Shown piece after piece: positions 52,161 through 60,805 of a DNA stretch of 64,000 bases. The stretch spans positions 242,183-306,182 of the forward strand of contig NZ_BBRD01000002.1 in the NCBI RefSeq assembly GCF_000975095.1, in the 5' to 3' direction. The notes under the pieces are model-generated. The model made no database searches, was not told the DNA's origin, and saw only the letters and a list, made by a program, of their open reading frames with translations. Position 1 is the stretch's first letter; each line of letters opens with the position of its first letter. The position numbers were made by a program, and so were the translations under genes. Origin of the DNA: Demequina aestuarii (GTDB taxonomy: Bacteria > Actinomycetota > Actinomycetes > Actinomycetales > Demequinaceae).

Positions 52161-53460
52161 GGGCCTCGACCCGAGTGCGATTCTGCAGCGAGCGCACGAG
52201 GACTTCGGTCCCGGCGTGTCGGTGGTGCAGGCGGAGCGGATCAGGACGGGTGGGGTGCTGGGCTTCTTCACTCGTGAGACGTACGCGCTCACCCTGGAGG
52301 TGCCCGACGGTGCCGTCCCCGCGACGGGGGCGAGCGCCGAGGACGCGCTCATGGCTCAGGAGATCGCCGATGTGGAGCAGGCCCGTCGCGAGCTCTGCGG
52401 CATGCACGCGGGGGCGGAGTCGCCAGTGCGGGCGGATCGCGCCACCGCGTTCGACGCCGCGCTGACCTCGATCACCGCTGGCACCGATGCTGCCGAAGCA
52501 CACGGACGGGCGTTCGCTCCCGCGCGATTTCCGATCGTGGACGCGAGTGGCGTGACCCGTCGCGACGCCACGACGGCGGAAGCCGTGGAAGAGCGGCGAC
52601 GACCGCCGGTGCCTGCGGTGAGTGCGCGCCGGGACGGCGGTGGTTCGGTGGCGATGTTTGACCGGCCCGCGGCGGCAGCCGGGGTGATGCTGCATTCCTG
52701 GGGCGTTCAGCACGAGAGCGTCCAGGCAGCGACGCTCGGTCCCAGGGTGGCCGACCTGCTCCGCCTCGGGGTGCCCGCACCACTGCTGCCCGAGCGCATC
52801 GCCATCGACGCACGCGTGCCGCTTCACCATGTGGTGGCGGGCCTGGCCGTGCCGAAGGTCCACCGTCTCGCGCCAGGCAGCGTGCTCCTCATCGTGGGCG
52901 AGGCCGCTGCGGCGTTCCGCGTCGCCACGCAGATGGCTTTCTGGGCGCAGGTTCCCACTACGGACGTGGTGCTGGCGGGGCTGTGCCCGTCCGTGCCCGG
53001 GCACGGACGCAGAGTCCTGACCCCCGCATCGGCCGCGCGCACGCGCACACGCGCCGAGCAGGCCGCAGCGAAGGGCGCTCCCCTCATCATCGCGCTCGGC
53101 GCGGCGCCCGGCCAGCGTGGCGCCGAGGCCGCTGCGCCGCTCGCGGCCGCCTTCGGCGCTGACCGCACATGGGCCGCCGTGGATGCGAGCCGGCACGACC
53201 CTCACCGGAACGCAGAGCTGAGCGTGCTCCGTGGACGCGCCGGCTGCGAGGCGATCGCGGCTGTCGGGCTCAGCGAGGCGCAGGCGCCCGCATCGGTCCT
53301 CACCGCACCCCTGCCCGTGTCCTGGCTCGATGGGGTGCCGGCCTCGCCCGTCGCGTGGGCGGCCCTGCTCGGCGAGCGCATCGCCGATGCGGAGGCCGAC
53401 TCGGCGGGGCCGCACCTGGGCGGGAGCCAAATGTCGGGAGGATTCGCCACGAGCCGGTAG
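52138..53460 (+). CDS. FlhF-like protein with degenerate GTPase domain (440 aa)
   Basis: The N-terminus resembles the B domain of FlhF, the SRP-type GTPase that positions flagella (LLEGLDPSAILQRAHEDFGP, then GGVLGFFTRETYALTLEV). The C-terminal half keeps the layout of the N-G domain, but the P-loop is gone: where GxxGxGKTT is expected the sequence is LLIVGEAAAAFRVAT (about residues 250-264). Asp/Lys specificity motifs are also not evident. It probably no longer hydrolyses GTP. Its place after flhA is the usual flhF position. Length is near normal and the frame is open, so it is not simply decaying. Confidence 0.65.
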   Translation: MAQRLLLEGLDPSAILQRAHEDFGPGVSVVQAERIRTGGVLGFFTRETYALTLEVPDGAVPATGASAEDALMAQEIADVEQARRELCGMHAGAESPVRADRATAFDAALTSITAGTDAAEAHGRAFAPARFPIVDASGVTRRDATTAEAVEERRRPPVPAVSARRDGGGSVAMFDRPAAAAGVMLHSWGVQHESVQAATLGPRVADLLRLGVPAPLLPERIAIDARVPLHHVVAGLAVPKVHRLAPGSVLLIVGEAAAAFRVATQMAFWAQVPTTDVVLAGLCPSVPGHGRRVLTPASAARTRTRAEQAAAKGAPLIIALGAAPGQRGAEAAAPLAAAFGADRTWAAVDASRHDPHRNAELSVLRGRAGCEAIAAVGLSEAQAPASVLTAPLPVSWLDGVPASPVAWAALLGERIADAEADSAGPHLGGSQMSGGFATSR

Positions 53461-53469
53461 CCTCGTCGC

Positions 53470-53715
53470 ATGCTGGTCCTGTCGCGCCGCGTAGGCGAGA
53501 GTCTCGTCATCGGTGGCGACATCGTCGTGACGGTTCTCGACGTGCGCTCGGACGGCGTGCGCATCGGAATCGACGCCCCGCGGCATGTGCGCGTGTCTCG
53601 CTCGGAGATTCTCGAGGCAGTGGAGCGTGAGAACGCCGACGCCGCGGCCGCCGACGACAGCGTGGTCGACGCCTTGCGCAAGATCTCCCCGCCGCCTCCC
53701 GAGCCGCCCTCCTGA
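53470..53715 (+). CDS. csrA: Carbon storage / translational regulator CsrA (81 aa)
   Basis: Dimeric RNA-binding protein recognising GGA in hairpin loops. The start MLVLSRRVGESLVIGGDIVV and the RIGIDAPRHVRVSRSEI segment are diagnostic. The C-terminal 20 residues (Asp/Ala then PPPPEPPS) extend the usual 60-70 residue length. TAGCCT lies 6 nt before the ATG, so a leaderless transcript is possible besides read-through from the flagellar operon. Probable targets include the fliC, flbD, flgB and MCP leaders; FliW is the expected antagonist. Confidence 0.95.
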   Translation: MLVLSRRVGESLVIGGDIVVTVLDVRSDGVRIGIDAPRHVRVSRSEILEAVERENADAAAADDSVVDALRKISPPPPEPPS

Positions 53716-53745
53716 CGTCTCGCGGCGGCTCCGAGCCCCGACTGC

Positions 53746-53772
53746 TCACGACCTGCCTTCCCCGGCCGATGG
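53746..53772 (+). promoter_or_regulatory. FliA-type promoter of the che operon
   Basis: TCAC (53746-53749), 15 bp, GCCGATGG (53765-53772), 49 bp before the cheA ATG. Confidence 0.83.
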
Positions 53773-53821
53773 GGTGCCCGACACGGCGGCATCTCCGCCA
53801 GCACGGGACAGGAGCGCAGCG

Positions 53822-56146
53822 ATGGACGCGATGGATGAGATTGTCCGCGAATTCGTGGTCGAGAGCTATGAGAATCTGGACCGGCTCGACCGGGACCTCG
53901 TCGACCTCGAGAGCGACGGCGAGTCACGATCGCTCATGGGATCGATCTTTCGCACGATTCACACGATCAAGGGCACGAGCGGCTTCCTCGGTTTCGGGGC
54001 ACTCGAGTCGTTGACCCACGTGGGTGAGAACCTGCTCGCGGAGCTCCGTGACGGCAAGCGGCCCATGACGCAGCGCACCACCGACGTGCTCCTGCAGATG
54101 GTGGACTCCGTGCGCGTGATCCTCGACGTGATCGAGAAGACCGGGGCTGAGGGGGTTCACGACACGTCGGCCGTCGTGGCCGCGATTCAGCAGGTGCTCG
54201 ACTCCGAGCCCGGTGCCGACGCGCCTCCCGCGACCGTCGACGAGGCACCGGTGCAGGCCGTGAAGAAGCCCCGGATCGGCAAGCGCCCGGCAGCGAAGAC
54301 GGCGACCCCGGCCGCGGCGGCATCGGCGCCCGCCGAGGCGGACATGCCTGCCCCAGAAGCGTCGCCGCAGGCCGCGCCCGTCGACCCCGCACCCGCAGAC
54401 GCCCTTCCCACCCCCGCCCCCGCCCCCGGCCCCGCCCCCGCCCCCGCCCCCGCTCGCGATGGTGAGGAGTCTCATGTGCGCAGTGCCGCCGAGTCCTCGA
54501 TCCGCGTGGATGTCGAGGTGCTCGACGCGCTCATGCGGCACGTCGGCGAGCTGGTGCTGGCCCGCAACGCGATGACGAGTCTCGCGACCGAGATGGATGA
54601 CGCGACGCTCGTTCGCGCCTCGCAGCGGCTGTCCCTGATCGCCACCGAACTGCAGCAAGGGGTGATGAAGACTCGGATGCAGCCCATCGACCACGTGTGG
54701 TCGAAGGTGCCGCGCATGGTGCGCGACGTGTCCACCGCGCTGGGGCGCCGCGTGAAGCTGGAGATGATCGGCAAGGACACCGAGCTCGACCGCAGCGTGC
54801 TCGAGGCGATCAAGGATCCGCTCACGCACCTGATCCGCAACGCGATTGATCACGGCATCGAGGTTCCGGAGGCCCGGGATGCGGCAGGCAAGCCCGCGCA
54901 GGGGATCGTCACCCTCCGGGCGTACCACCAGGGCGGCCAGGTCGTGGTCGAGGTGTCCGACGATGGCAAGGGCATCGACCCGCAGACCGTCGCCGCCAAG
55001 GCGGTGCAGAAGGGCCTGCGGACCGCGGAGCAGGTGGCCGCCCTCGGCACCCAGGACATCCTCCAGATGCTGTTCCTGCCAGGGTTCTCCACTGCGGAGA
55101 CGGTCACCAACGTGTCCGGCCGTGGAGTCGGCATGGATGTGGTGAAGACCAAGATCGACGCGATCGGCGGTGTCGTCGACGTGCAGTCCACGCCGGGCGT
55201 CGGCACCACGTGGCGACTGCGCATCCCGCTCACCCTGGCGATCATGCCGGCGCTGACGGTCGAGTGCGCCGACGAGATCTACGCGATCCCGCAGGTCAAT
55301 CTGCTCGAACTGCTCGCCATCGACGATGCCCAGACGGGCCTCGACCAGGTGGGGGATGCGCCGGTATACCGGCTGCGGGGGCAGCTGCTGCCGCTCGTGG
55401 ACCTTCGTGACGTGCTTGGCAGGCCGGCACGCGAAACCGTGGTCGGGGCGGTGATCGCGGTCATGCAGGCCGATGGCGGCCGGTTCGGCCTCATCATCGA
55501 CCAGGTCCGCAATACCGAGGAGATCGTCGCGAAGCCCATCGGGGCGTCCATCAAGCGCATCGGCATCTATGCCGGTGCGACGCTCCTCGGCGACGGCAGC
55601 GTCACGCTGATCCTTGACATCCCCGCGGTGGCGCGGCGCGCGCTCGAGCAGCAGGAGACGCTTCCGGACCTCCAGCAGCAGGCGACCGTGGACACCGACA
55701 CCGAGCAGATGCTGGTGGTGTCCGTCGGCGAGGACAGGCAGCTCGCGATGCCGCTCGGCGCCGTCACGAGGCTCGAGCGCTGCCCCGCGGATGTGCTCGA
55801 ACAGGTGGGCGGTTCTCTCGTGATGCAGTACCGCGGCCGGATCACGCCGGTCGTCGACCTCGCGTCGCTGCTCGGAACGGGACGGCCCGCATCGGACGAG
55901 CTCGCCGTGGTGGTGTGCGCACGTGGCGACCGTGCGGTCGCTCTCGTGGCCAAGGAGGTCGTGGACATCGTCGACTGCGCCGATCTCGACCGCTCGGAAG
56001 TCTCCGGGGCCGCCCTGCTCGGCTCGATCGTGGTCAAGGGCAAGGTCACCGAACTGCTCGACCTGTCCAGGGCCGTGACCTCGGCCGACCCCTCCTTCTA
56101 TGACGCGCACGAGCCCGAGCTCGTCGGCGCGGGATCGGACCGCTGA
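53822..56146 (+). CDS. cheA: Chemotaxis histidine kinase CheA with two C-terminal CheW-like domains (774 aa)
   Basis: Central kinase of the chemotaxis array. Hpt domain 1-110 with phospho-acceptor His47 (TIHTIKG). A Pro/Ala linker (125-215) replaces the usual P2 CheY-binding domain. Dimerisation about 225-290; HATPase about 295-470 with N340, DDGKG 380-384 and GRGVGMDV 433-440; first CheW-like domain about 470-605; second about 628-752. Most CheA proteins have one. AGGAG (53810-53814) precedes ATG 53822. It starts the che operon. Confidence 0.95.
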   Translation: MDAMDEIVREFVVESYENLDRLDRDLVDLESDGESRSLMGSIFRTIHTIKGTSGFLGFGALESLTHVGENLLAELRDGKRPMTQRTTDVLLQMVDSVRVILDVIEKTGAEGVHDTSAVVAAIQQVLDSEPGADAPPATVDEAPVQAVKKPRIGKRPAAKTATPAAAASAPAEADMPAPEASPQAAPVDPAPADALPTPAPAPGPAPAPAPARDGEESHVRSAAESSIRVDVEVLDALMRHVGELVLARNAMTSLATEMDDATLVRASQRLSLIATELQQGVMKTRMQPIDHVWSKVPRMVRDVSTALGRRVKLEMIGKDTELDRSVLEAIKDPLTHLIRNAIDHGIEVPEARDAAGKPAQGIVTLRAYHQGGQVVVEVSDDGKGIDPQTVAAKAVQKGLRTAEQVAALGTQDILQMLFLPGFSTAETVTNVSGRGVGMDVVKTKIDAIGGVVDVQSTPGVGTTWRLRIPLTLAIMPALTVECADEIYAIPQVNLLELLAIDDAQTGLDQVGDAPVYRLRGQLLPLVDLRDVLGRPARETVVGAVIAVMQADGGRFGLIIDQVRNTEEIVAKPIGASIKRIGIYAGATLLGDGSVTLILDIPAVARRALEQQETLPDLQQQATVDTDTEQMLVVSVGEDRQLAMPLGAVTRLERCPADVLEQVGGSLVMQYRGRITPVVDLASLLGTGRPASDELAVVVCARGDRAVALVAKEVVDIVDCADLDRSEVSGAALLGSIVVKGKVTELLDLSRAVTSADPSFYDAHEPELVGAGSDR
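54409..54453. repeat. CCCCCG hexamer-type repeat in cheA linker
   Basis: About 45 bp of CCCCCGCCCC-type units encode the alternating Pro-Ala linker of CheA. Unit changes of 6 bp keep the reading frame. The complementary strand is G-tract-rich and could form a quadruplex. Confidence 0.8.
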
Positions 56147-56147
56147 C

Positions 56148-56567
56148 ATGCGTCACCAGCTCGCCACCTTCCGACTTGACGGCCAGCTCTACGGCGTGGA
56201 CGTCGCGCGCGTCCAGGAGGCGCTGCGTCTCCACGCCCACACGTCCGTTCCCCATTCGCCCTCGACAGTCGCCGGGCTCGTGAACCTGCGGGGCCAGGTG
56301 GTCCTGCTCCTGGATCTGCGCGCACGGCTCGGGCGCGAGCCCTTCGGCGCCGACGATGAGCCCATGATGATGGTGGTGAAGCTTGACGGCGAGCCGGTGT
56401 CGCTGCTGGTCGACCAGGTGGGTGAGGTTCTCGAGGTGGACAGCGACACGATGGGAACGCCGCCTCCCACTCTCGATCCCGAGCTGCGCGAGGTCGTCAA
56501 GGGTGTGTACACCCTCGATGGCGACCTCCTGCTCCACCTCGACGTCACTCTCGCGGCACAGGTGTAG
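56148..56567 (+). CDS. cheW: Chemotaxis coupling protein CheW (139 aa)
   Basis: Couples receptors to CheA. The fold markers LATFRLDGQLYGVDVARVQE, GLVNLRGQVVLLLDLRARLG and VSLLVDQVGEVLEV are all present. Starts 1 nt after the cheA stop. Length is typical. Confidence 0.95.
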   Translation: MRHQLATFRLDGQLYGVDVARVQEALRLHAHTSVPHSPSTVAGLVNLRGQVVLLLDLRARLGREPFGADDEPMMMVVKLDGEPVSLLVDQVGEVLEVDSDTMGTPPPTLDPELREVVKGVYTLDGDLLLHLDVTLAAQV

Positions 56568-56648
56568 CAAATGCTCACCGTCATGCCTCTGCGGTCGATG
56601 GACTCTTCAGGTGCGCGACCCCGGCGCGACCCCCAGCGAGGAGACGTC

Positions 56649-56708
56649 ATGACTGCACACCCCAGGCGCCGTGTGGGCGCCAAGCGACGGCGCGGAGCCG
56701 GCGCATGA
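56649..56708 (+). CDS. 19-aa basic micro-peptide overlapping cheB
   Basis: GAGGAG (56638-56643) lies 5 nt before ATG 56649. The peptide is MTAHPRRR...KRRR...AGA, with nine basic residues, and its TGA overlaps the cheB ATG (ATGA). The arrangement is that of a leader peptide translationally coupled to cheB. cheB also has its own weaker GGAG, so the peptide may be a chance reading frame. There is no family match by eye. Confidence 0.4.
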   Translation: MTAHPRRRVGAKRRRGAGA

Positions 56709-57766
56709 CTCCCGTCCGCGTGCTCGTCGTCGACGATTCCGTGGTGGTGCGCCAGCTGGTCACCCAGGCGCTGTCCTCGGACCCGACCATCGAGGTGGTG
56801 GGTGTCGCCCAGAACGGCTCCATCGCGCTGTCGAAGGTCGCGATGCTGGAGCCCGACCTCATCACGATGGACATCGAGATGCCTGTCATGGACGGAATCG
56901 AGACCGTCAAGGCACTGCGCTCACGCGGCGTGCGCACGCCGATCGTCATGTTCTCCACGCTCACCTCTCACGGCGCGTCGGCGACGCTCGACGCGCTCGC
57001 CGCAGGCGCCACGGACTACTTGACCAAGCCCACGCAGGTCGCGAACCCCGCCGAGGCGGTCGCGGTCATCACGTCGCAGCTGATCCCTCGGATCAAGGCG
57101 CTGTGCCTGGTGAGCCCCCTGCGCGGGGCTCACGTGAAGCCGATCGCGAGCCACGCCCCCGTGCGGCCCCCGCGCGCTCTCCTCATCGGCTCCTCCACTG
57201 GCGGCCCGGAGGCCCTCTCAACGCTGATCAAGGCACTGCCGGCGCGGCTGCCGATTCCCGCTCTCATCGTCCAGCACATGCCTCCGGTGTTCACTGCGCA
57301 GCTCGCGGCTCGGCTGGACCGCATGGGTCCGGCCACCGTCGTCGAGGCGCAGGACGGCGATCGCTTGGAGCCGGGCACGTTCTACATCGCCCCTGGCGGC
57401 TCCCATCTCGAGGTGGCGACTCGCGGCGCGGGAATCAGCACGGTCCTCCATCAGCGCGAGCCCGTCAACTTCTGCCGCCCCTCCATCGATGTGATGTTCT
57501 CGTCCGCCGTCCGTGTCTTCGGCGGCGACGTGCTGGGTGTGGTGCTCACGGGAATGGGTCACGACGGCCGTGATGGTGCTCGTGACATCGTCGAGGCGGG
57601 TGGACGCATGATCGCGCAGGACGAGGCGTCTTCGGTGGTGTGGGGCATTCCTGGCGCGGTGGCGACCGCGGGACTGGCACACCAGATCGTGCCGCTCAGT
57701 GCGATCGCGGAACGCATCACCGCCGCAGTGGCACCGCGTGCCGTGCGATCGGAGATGGCGCCATGA
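56705..57766 (+). CDS. cheB: Chemotaxis methylesterase / deamidase CheB (353 aa)
   Basis: Removes methyl groups from receptors after phosphorylation. Receiver domain 1-120 with Asp55 (LITMDIEMPVMDG) and Lys108 region (TDYLTKP). Methylesterase domain from about 155 with Ser164 in GSSTGGPEA, His191 in VQHMPPVFT and the GMGHDGRDG Asp. It overlaps cheR by 4 nt. Confidence 0.95.
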   Translation: MTPVRVLVVDDSVVVRQLVTQALSSDPTIEVVGVAQNGSIALSKVAMLEPDLITMDIEMPVMDGIETVKALRSRGVRTPIVMFSTLTSHGASATLDALAAGATDYLTKPTQVANPAEAVAVITSQLIPRIKALCLVSPLRGAHVKPIASHAPVRPPRALLIGSSTGGPEALSTLIKALPARLPIPALIVQHMPPVFTAQLAARLDRMGPATVVEAQDGDRLEPGTFYIAPGGSHLEVATRGAGISTVLHQREPVNFCRPSIDVMFSSAVRVFGGDVLGVVLTGMGHDGRDGARDIVEAGGRMIAQDEASSVVWGIPGAVATAGLAHQIVPLSAIAERITAAVAPRAVRSEMAP

Positions 57767-58575
57767 CACTGACCGCAGAGTCCTTCGACTTCGTCGCGAC
57801 GCTGGTGCGTCGCCGCAGCGCCATCCAGCTTGGCGTGGGCAAGGAGTATCTGGTCGAGAGCAGGCTGTCGCCACTCGCGCGGTCGGCCGGAGTCGCCGAC
57901 GTCGATGCGTACGTGCATGCGCTCCGCCGGGACGTGACGCTGCATGACCAGGTCGTCGAGGCGCTGACGACGAACGAGACGTCGTGGTTCCGCGATCTCA
58001 CTCCGTTCACCGCGCTGCGGTCCACCGTGCTGCCGGAACTGGCCGCGGCTGGACGCACGCAGGTGCGGGTGTGGTCCGCGGCGTGCTCGTCCGGGCAGGA
58101 GGCGTACTCGATCGCGATGACCGTGGCTGACGAGTTTCCCCAGTTGACCGCGTCCATCACCGCGACTGACCTCTCCGAACAGATGCTGGTGCAGGGCCGT
58201 GCCGGTCGCTATTCACAGCTCGAGGTCAACCGCGGCCTGCCCGCGATCATGCTGGTCAAGCACTTCCAACGTCAGGGCGCGACCTTCGAGATCTCGCCGG
58301 CCCTTCGCCGGGGGGTGACGTTCCGCAGTCACAACCTGCTGGACGCCCCGCCTCCCGGGGGTCCGTTCGACGTGATCTTCCTGCGCAACGTGCTCATCTA
58401 CTTCGACGTCGCCACCAAGCGCGAGGTGCTGAGTCGGGTGCGGTCGGTGCTGGCGCCTGGCGGCACGCTGTTCCTCGGCGCGGCGGAGACCACCATCGGC
58501 ATCGACGACTCCTGGCAACGGATCCCCTCGGCCGGCGCCTCCGTCTACCGGACTCACGAGAAGAGAGCAGCATGA
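57763..58575 (+). CDS. cheR: Chemotaxis methyltransferase CheR (270 aa)
   Basis: SAM-dependent methyltransferase for receptor glutamates. The SAM motif VWSAACSSGQEAYSIAM, the TTNETSWFRD segment and FDVIFLRNVLIYFD are diagnostic. It follows cheB directly, as the adaptation pair. Confidence 0.95.
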   Translation: MTLTAESFDFVATLVRRRSAIQLGVGKEYLVESRLSPLARSAGVADVDAYVHALRRDVTLHDQVVEALTTNETSWFRDLTPFTALRSTVLPELAAAGRTQVRVWSAACSSGQEAYSIAMTVADEFPQLTASITATDLSEQMLVQGRAGRYSQLEVNRGLPAIMLVKHFQRQGATFEISPALRRGVTFRSHNLLDAPPPGGPFDVIFLRNVLIYFDVATKREVLSRVRSVLAPGGTLFLGAAETTIGIDDSWQRIPSAGASVYRTHEKRAA

Positions 58576-58949
58576 AAGCTTTGGTCATTGACGATTCGCG
58601 CGTGATGCGCCGCATCGTGACAGGGATTCTCCGCGGCGTCGGTTTCGACACCGTCGAGGCGGGAGACGGCAAGGAGGCCTTGGAGCGCCTCACCGAGCAC
58701 CCCGATGTCGCGCTGTGCTGCATCGACTGGAACATGCCCGTCATGACCGGCTTCGAGTTCGTCGTCGAGGCGCGCAAGCGCCAGGAGTGGCGGGACATCA
58801 CGCTCATGATGGTGACCACCGAGGGCGAGCAGGGACAGATTGTTCGCGCACTTGCGGCCGGCGCTCATGAGTATGTGATCAAGCCCTTCACCCCGGAGAT
58901 CATCGTGGACAAGCTGGAGCTGCTGGGCCTCGTCGGAGCACGCGCATGA
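58572..58949 (+). CDS. cheY: Chemotaxis response regulator CheY (125 aa)
   Basis: Single-domain receiver that signals to the motor. Acidic pocket DDSRVMRR, phospho-acceptor Asp52 (CIDWNMPVMTG), Thr in VTTEG and Lys104 (VIKPF) are all present. ATGA overlaps with cheR and the cheX gene that follows. Confidence 0.93.
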   Translation: MKALVIDDSRVMRRIVTGILRGVGFDTVEAGDGKEALERLTEHPDVALCCIDWNMPVMTGFEFVVEARKRQEWRDITLMMVTTEGEQGQIVRALAAGAHEYVIKPFTPEIIVDKLELLGLVGARA

Positions 58950-59416
58950 GCGCCGCGACGGAGTCGGCACCGATCTTCGAGGCCGAGGCTCTGATGGGCA
59001 TCGCGACGGACCTGTTCGAGACGATGGTCGATGGCGAGCCGGGTCACCTCACCCTGTGGTGGGGCGAGCCGCCCGAGCTGGAGGACTCCCGCTTCACGTG
59101 GGTGGACATCCAGGGGCAGCCAGCGACGCGCGTCCTGCTGGCCGCGAGCCGCGAGACCGGCGAGCAGCTCACCCGAGCGCTGCTGGCGCTGCCGGAGGGC
59201 TCTGCCGTGGGCGACGAGGACTTCGCCGACGCGGTGGGAGAGGTCGCCAACGTGGTCGGCGGCAACATCAAGTCCATGGTGCCTGATGGCGGCGCGCTGA
59301 CGCTTCCCTCGGTTGCGCATGCCGCGCCCGACGCACCGGGCGCGATCGCGATCATCGATACCTATCTCAGCTGGCGCGGAGCGCCACTGCACGTGAGCCT
59401 TTGGGCGCTGCCGTGA
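58946..59416 (+). CDS. cheX: CheX/CheC-type CheY phosphatase (156 aa)
   Basis: Likely dephosphorylates CheY. The catalytic pattern ExxN is at 99-102 in GEVANVVGGNIKSMV, matching the CheX-type helix. The end AIIDTYLSWRGAPLHVSLW fits the last strands of the fold. It overlaps cheY by 4 nt, which supports a phosphatase-substrate pair. Confidence 0.78.
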   Translation: MSAATESAPIFEAEALMGIATDLFETMVDGEPGHLTLWWGEPPELEDSRFTWVDIQGQPATRVLLAASRETGEQLTRALLALPEGSAVGDEDFADAVGEVANVVGGNIKSMVPDGGALTLPSVAHAAPDAPGAIAIIDTYLSWRGAPLHVSLWALP

Positions 59417-59464
59417 CTGCGGCAGGTCTTCTCATGAACCCGGAGATGAAAGCAGGTGAGCACG

Positions 59465-59827
59465 ATGAAGGTGGTCGTCGCTGATGACAGCCGCGTGATG
59501 CGGCAGATTGTGATCCGCACGCTGCGGCAGGCGGGGTATGACTGGTGGGAGATCGAAGAGGCCGAGAATGGCGCCGATGCGCTCGCCAGGATTCAGGTCT
59601 CTCGCCCCGACTTCGTGCTGTCCGACTGGAATATGCCGGAGATGACAGGCATCGAACTGCTGCGGTCACTGCGCCAATCGGGCGACGAGACTCCGTTCGC
59701 CTTCGTCACGTCGGAAGGGTCTCCGCAGATGCGCGACCAGGCCGACGAGGCGGGTGCGCTGTTCCTGATCGCGAAGCCGTTCACTGCGGATACGTTCCGC
59801 GAGACCATCGACCCCTTCATCGCATGA
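59465..59827 (+). CDS. Second CheY-type receiver (120 aa)
   Basis: A second single-domain receiver closely resembling the upstream CheY (DDSRVMRQIV, Asp54 in LSDWNMPEMTG, Lys104 in LIAKPF), with an insertion YDWWEIEE after helix 1. ATG 59465 is preferred over GTG 59456 because AGGTGAG sits 4 nt before it. It overlaps the next gene by 4 nt. It may be a second motor-binding CheY or a phosphate sink. Confidence 0.88.
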   Translation: MKVVVADDSRVMRQIVIRTLRQAGYDWWEIEEAENGADALARIQVSRPDFVLSDWNMPEMTGIELLRSLRQSGDETPFAFVTSEGSPQMRDQADEAGALFLIAKPFTADTFRETIDPFIA

Positions 59828-60318
59828 GCGCCGCGACCAAGCCCACGGCGGTGCCGACGGCCTTCGAGGTGCGCGAGCTGTTCGAAGGCATGCTCGGCCG
59901 TGAGGTCGAGTGGAACGGGGACGCGCGACGCGTCGATGTGCTCGATGGCGCCTCCGTCGCGATGTACGTCAACGACGTGGGAGCCATCTGCGCAGTCGCG
60001 CTCGCCGACATCCCCCTCACCGCGCGCGCGGGCTCGGCGATCGGCCTGGTGCCACAGGCCGGTGCCGAACAGGCGGTGAAGGACGAGTTCATCACTCCGG
60101 TGCAGTTCGACAACATGGCGGAGATCCTCAACGTCGCCGCATCGCTGCTCAATAAGCCTGACACGCCGCACCTCAAGCTGCGCGAGACGTTCTCGCCGCG
60201 CGAGACGGTCCCGGCGGAGGTGGCCGAGTTGGCGCTCCAGCAGGCGAGCCGCATCGACGGCGAGCTGGTGATCCAGGGCTACGGCGCGGGCCGGCTCTCC
60301 ATCGTCGTCAAGTTCTGA
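59824..60318 (+). CDS. CheX-like partner of the second CheY (164 aa)
   Basis: Not a clear family member, but it begins MSAAT like the upstream CheX. It carries an ExxN motif at residues 100-103 (MAEILNVAASLLN), at the same position as in the first copy, and is joined to its receiver gene by ATGA. A strand-helix pattern follows to a hydrophobic end (LVIQGYGAGRLSIVVKF). I infer a CheX/CheC-fold phosphatase or receiver-binding protein. No further che genes follow. Confidence 0.5.
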   Translation: MSAATKPTAVPTAFEVRELFEGMLGREVEWNGDARRVDVLDGASVAMYVNDVGAICAVALADIPLTARAGSAIGLVPQAGAEQAVKDEFITPVQFDNMAEILNVAASLLNKPDTPHLKLRETFSPRETVPAEVAELALQQASRIDGELVIQGYGAGRLSIVVKF

Positions 60319-60753
60319 CCCCCAGAACGGGCCCCGGTGTGGCGCGGGACCTCAGGGCTGGAGTCGCGGCTGTCGGTTGGTGGTCAGTAGTGGCACGCTG
60401 GCGGCTTGACGCACGCGGTACCCGACCTCGGCCGATCCCGCCTCGTCGCCCGCTGCGAACCGGCACATCCCCGACGGGGCAAGTGCCAGGGAAGATGGCA
60501 GCCGTCTGAGGCACCAGCACCACTGCCAGCGGCTAGGGCCTCGCGTGGCACCAGTCGCGGTGCCTATCGACGCCCATCGCTTGAAGAAGCCGTGCCGCGG
60601 GGTTGGTCGAGGGTGCGGGTATCAGGACCAACTCCGAGTGTGTGTGACACACCCGACACTGCGAGGTTGTTGCGCAGGGCGTTCGACTGGCGGTAGAGAT
60701 AGCTCCACCCACGAGCGGGATGTCGCCGGTGTTGGCGGCTACGGGGTGGCGGT
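60319..60753. other. Non-coding gap after the che operon
   Basis: About 435 bp in which I find no convincing gene, promoter or terminator. Reading frames here have no recognisable domains and switch composition abruptly. It is probably the left junction of the accessory islet. Confidence 0.5.
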
Positions 60754-60767
60754 TGAACCGTCCCCGG
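60754..60767 (+). repeat. IS3-family-like left terminal repeat
   Basis: TGAACCGTCCCCGG resembles the end sequence of IS3-family elements (TGAACCGCCCCGG type) and stands about 50 bp before the transposase remnant. No matching right end was seen downstream, so the element is truncated. Confidence 0.45.
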
Positions 60768-60805
60768 TTTGGTGCCGCTTCTTTCCGAGTCTGGCAGGAA
60801 GATAG

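Noticed and set aside
59434..59484. 16-codon reading frame upstream of the second cheY
   Set aside because: No good ribosome-binding site and it overlaps the receiver gene; likely chance.
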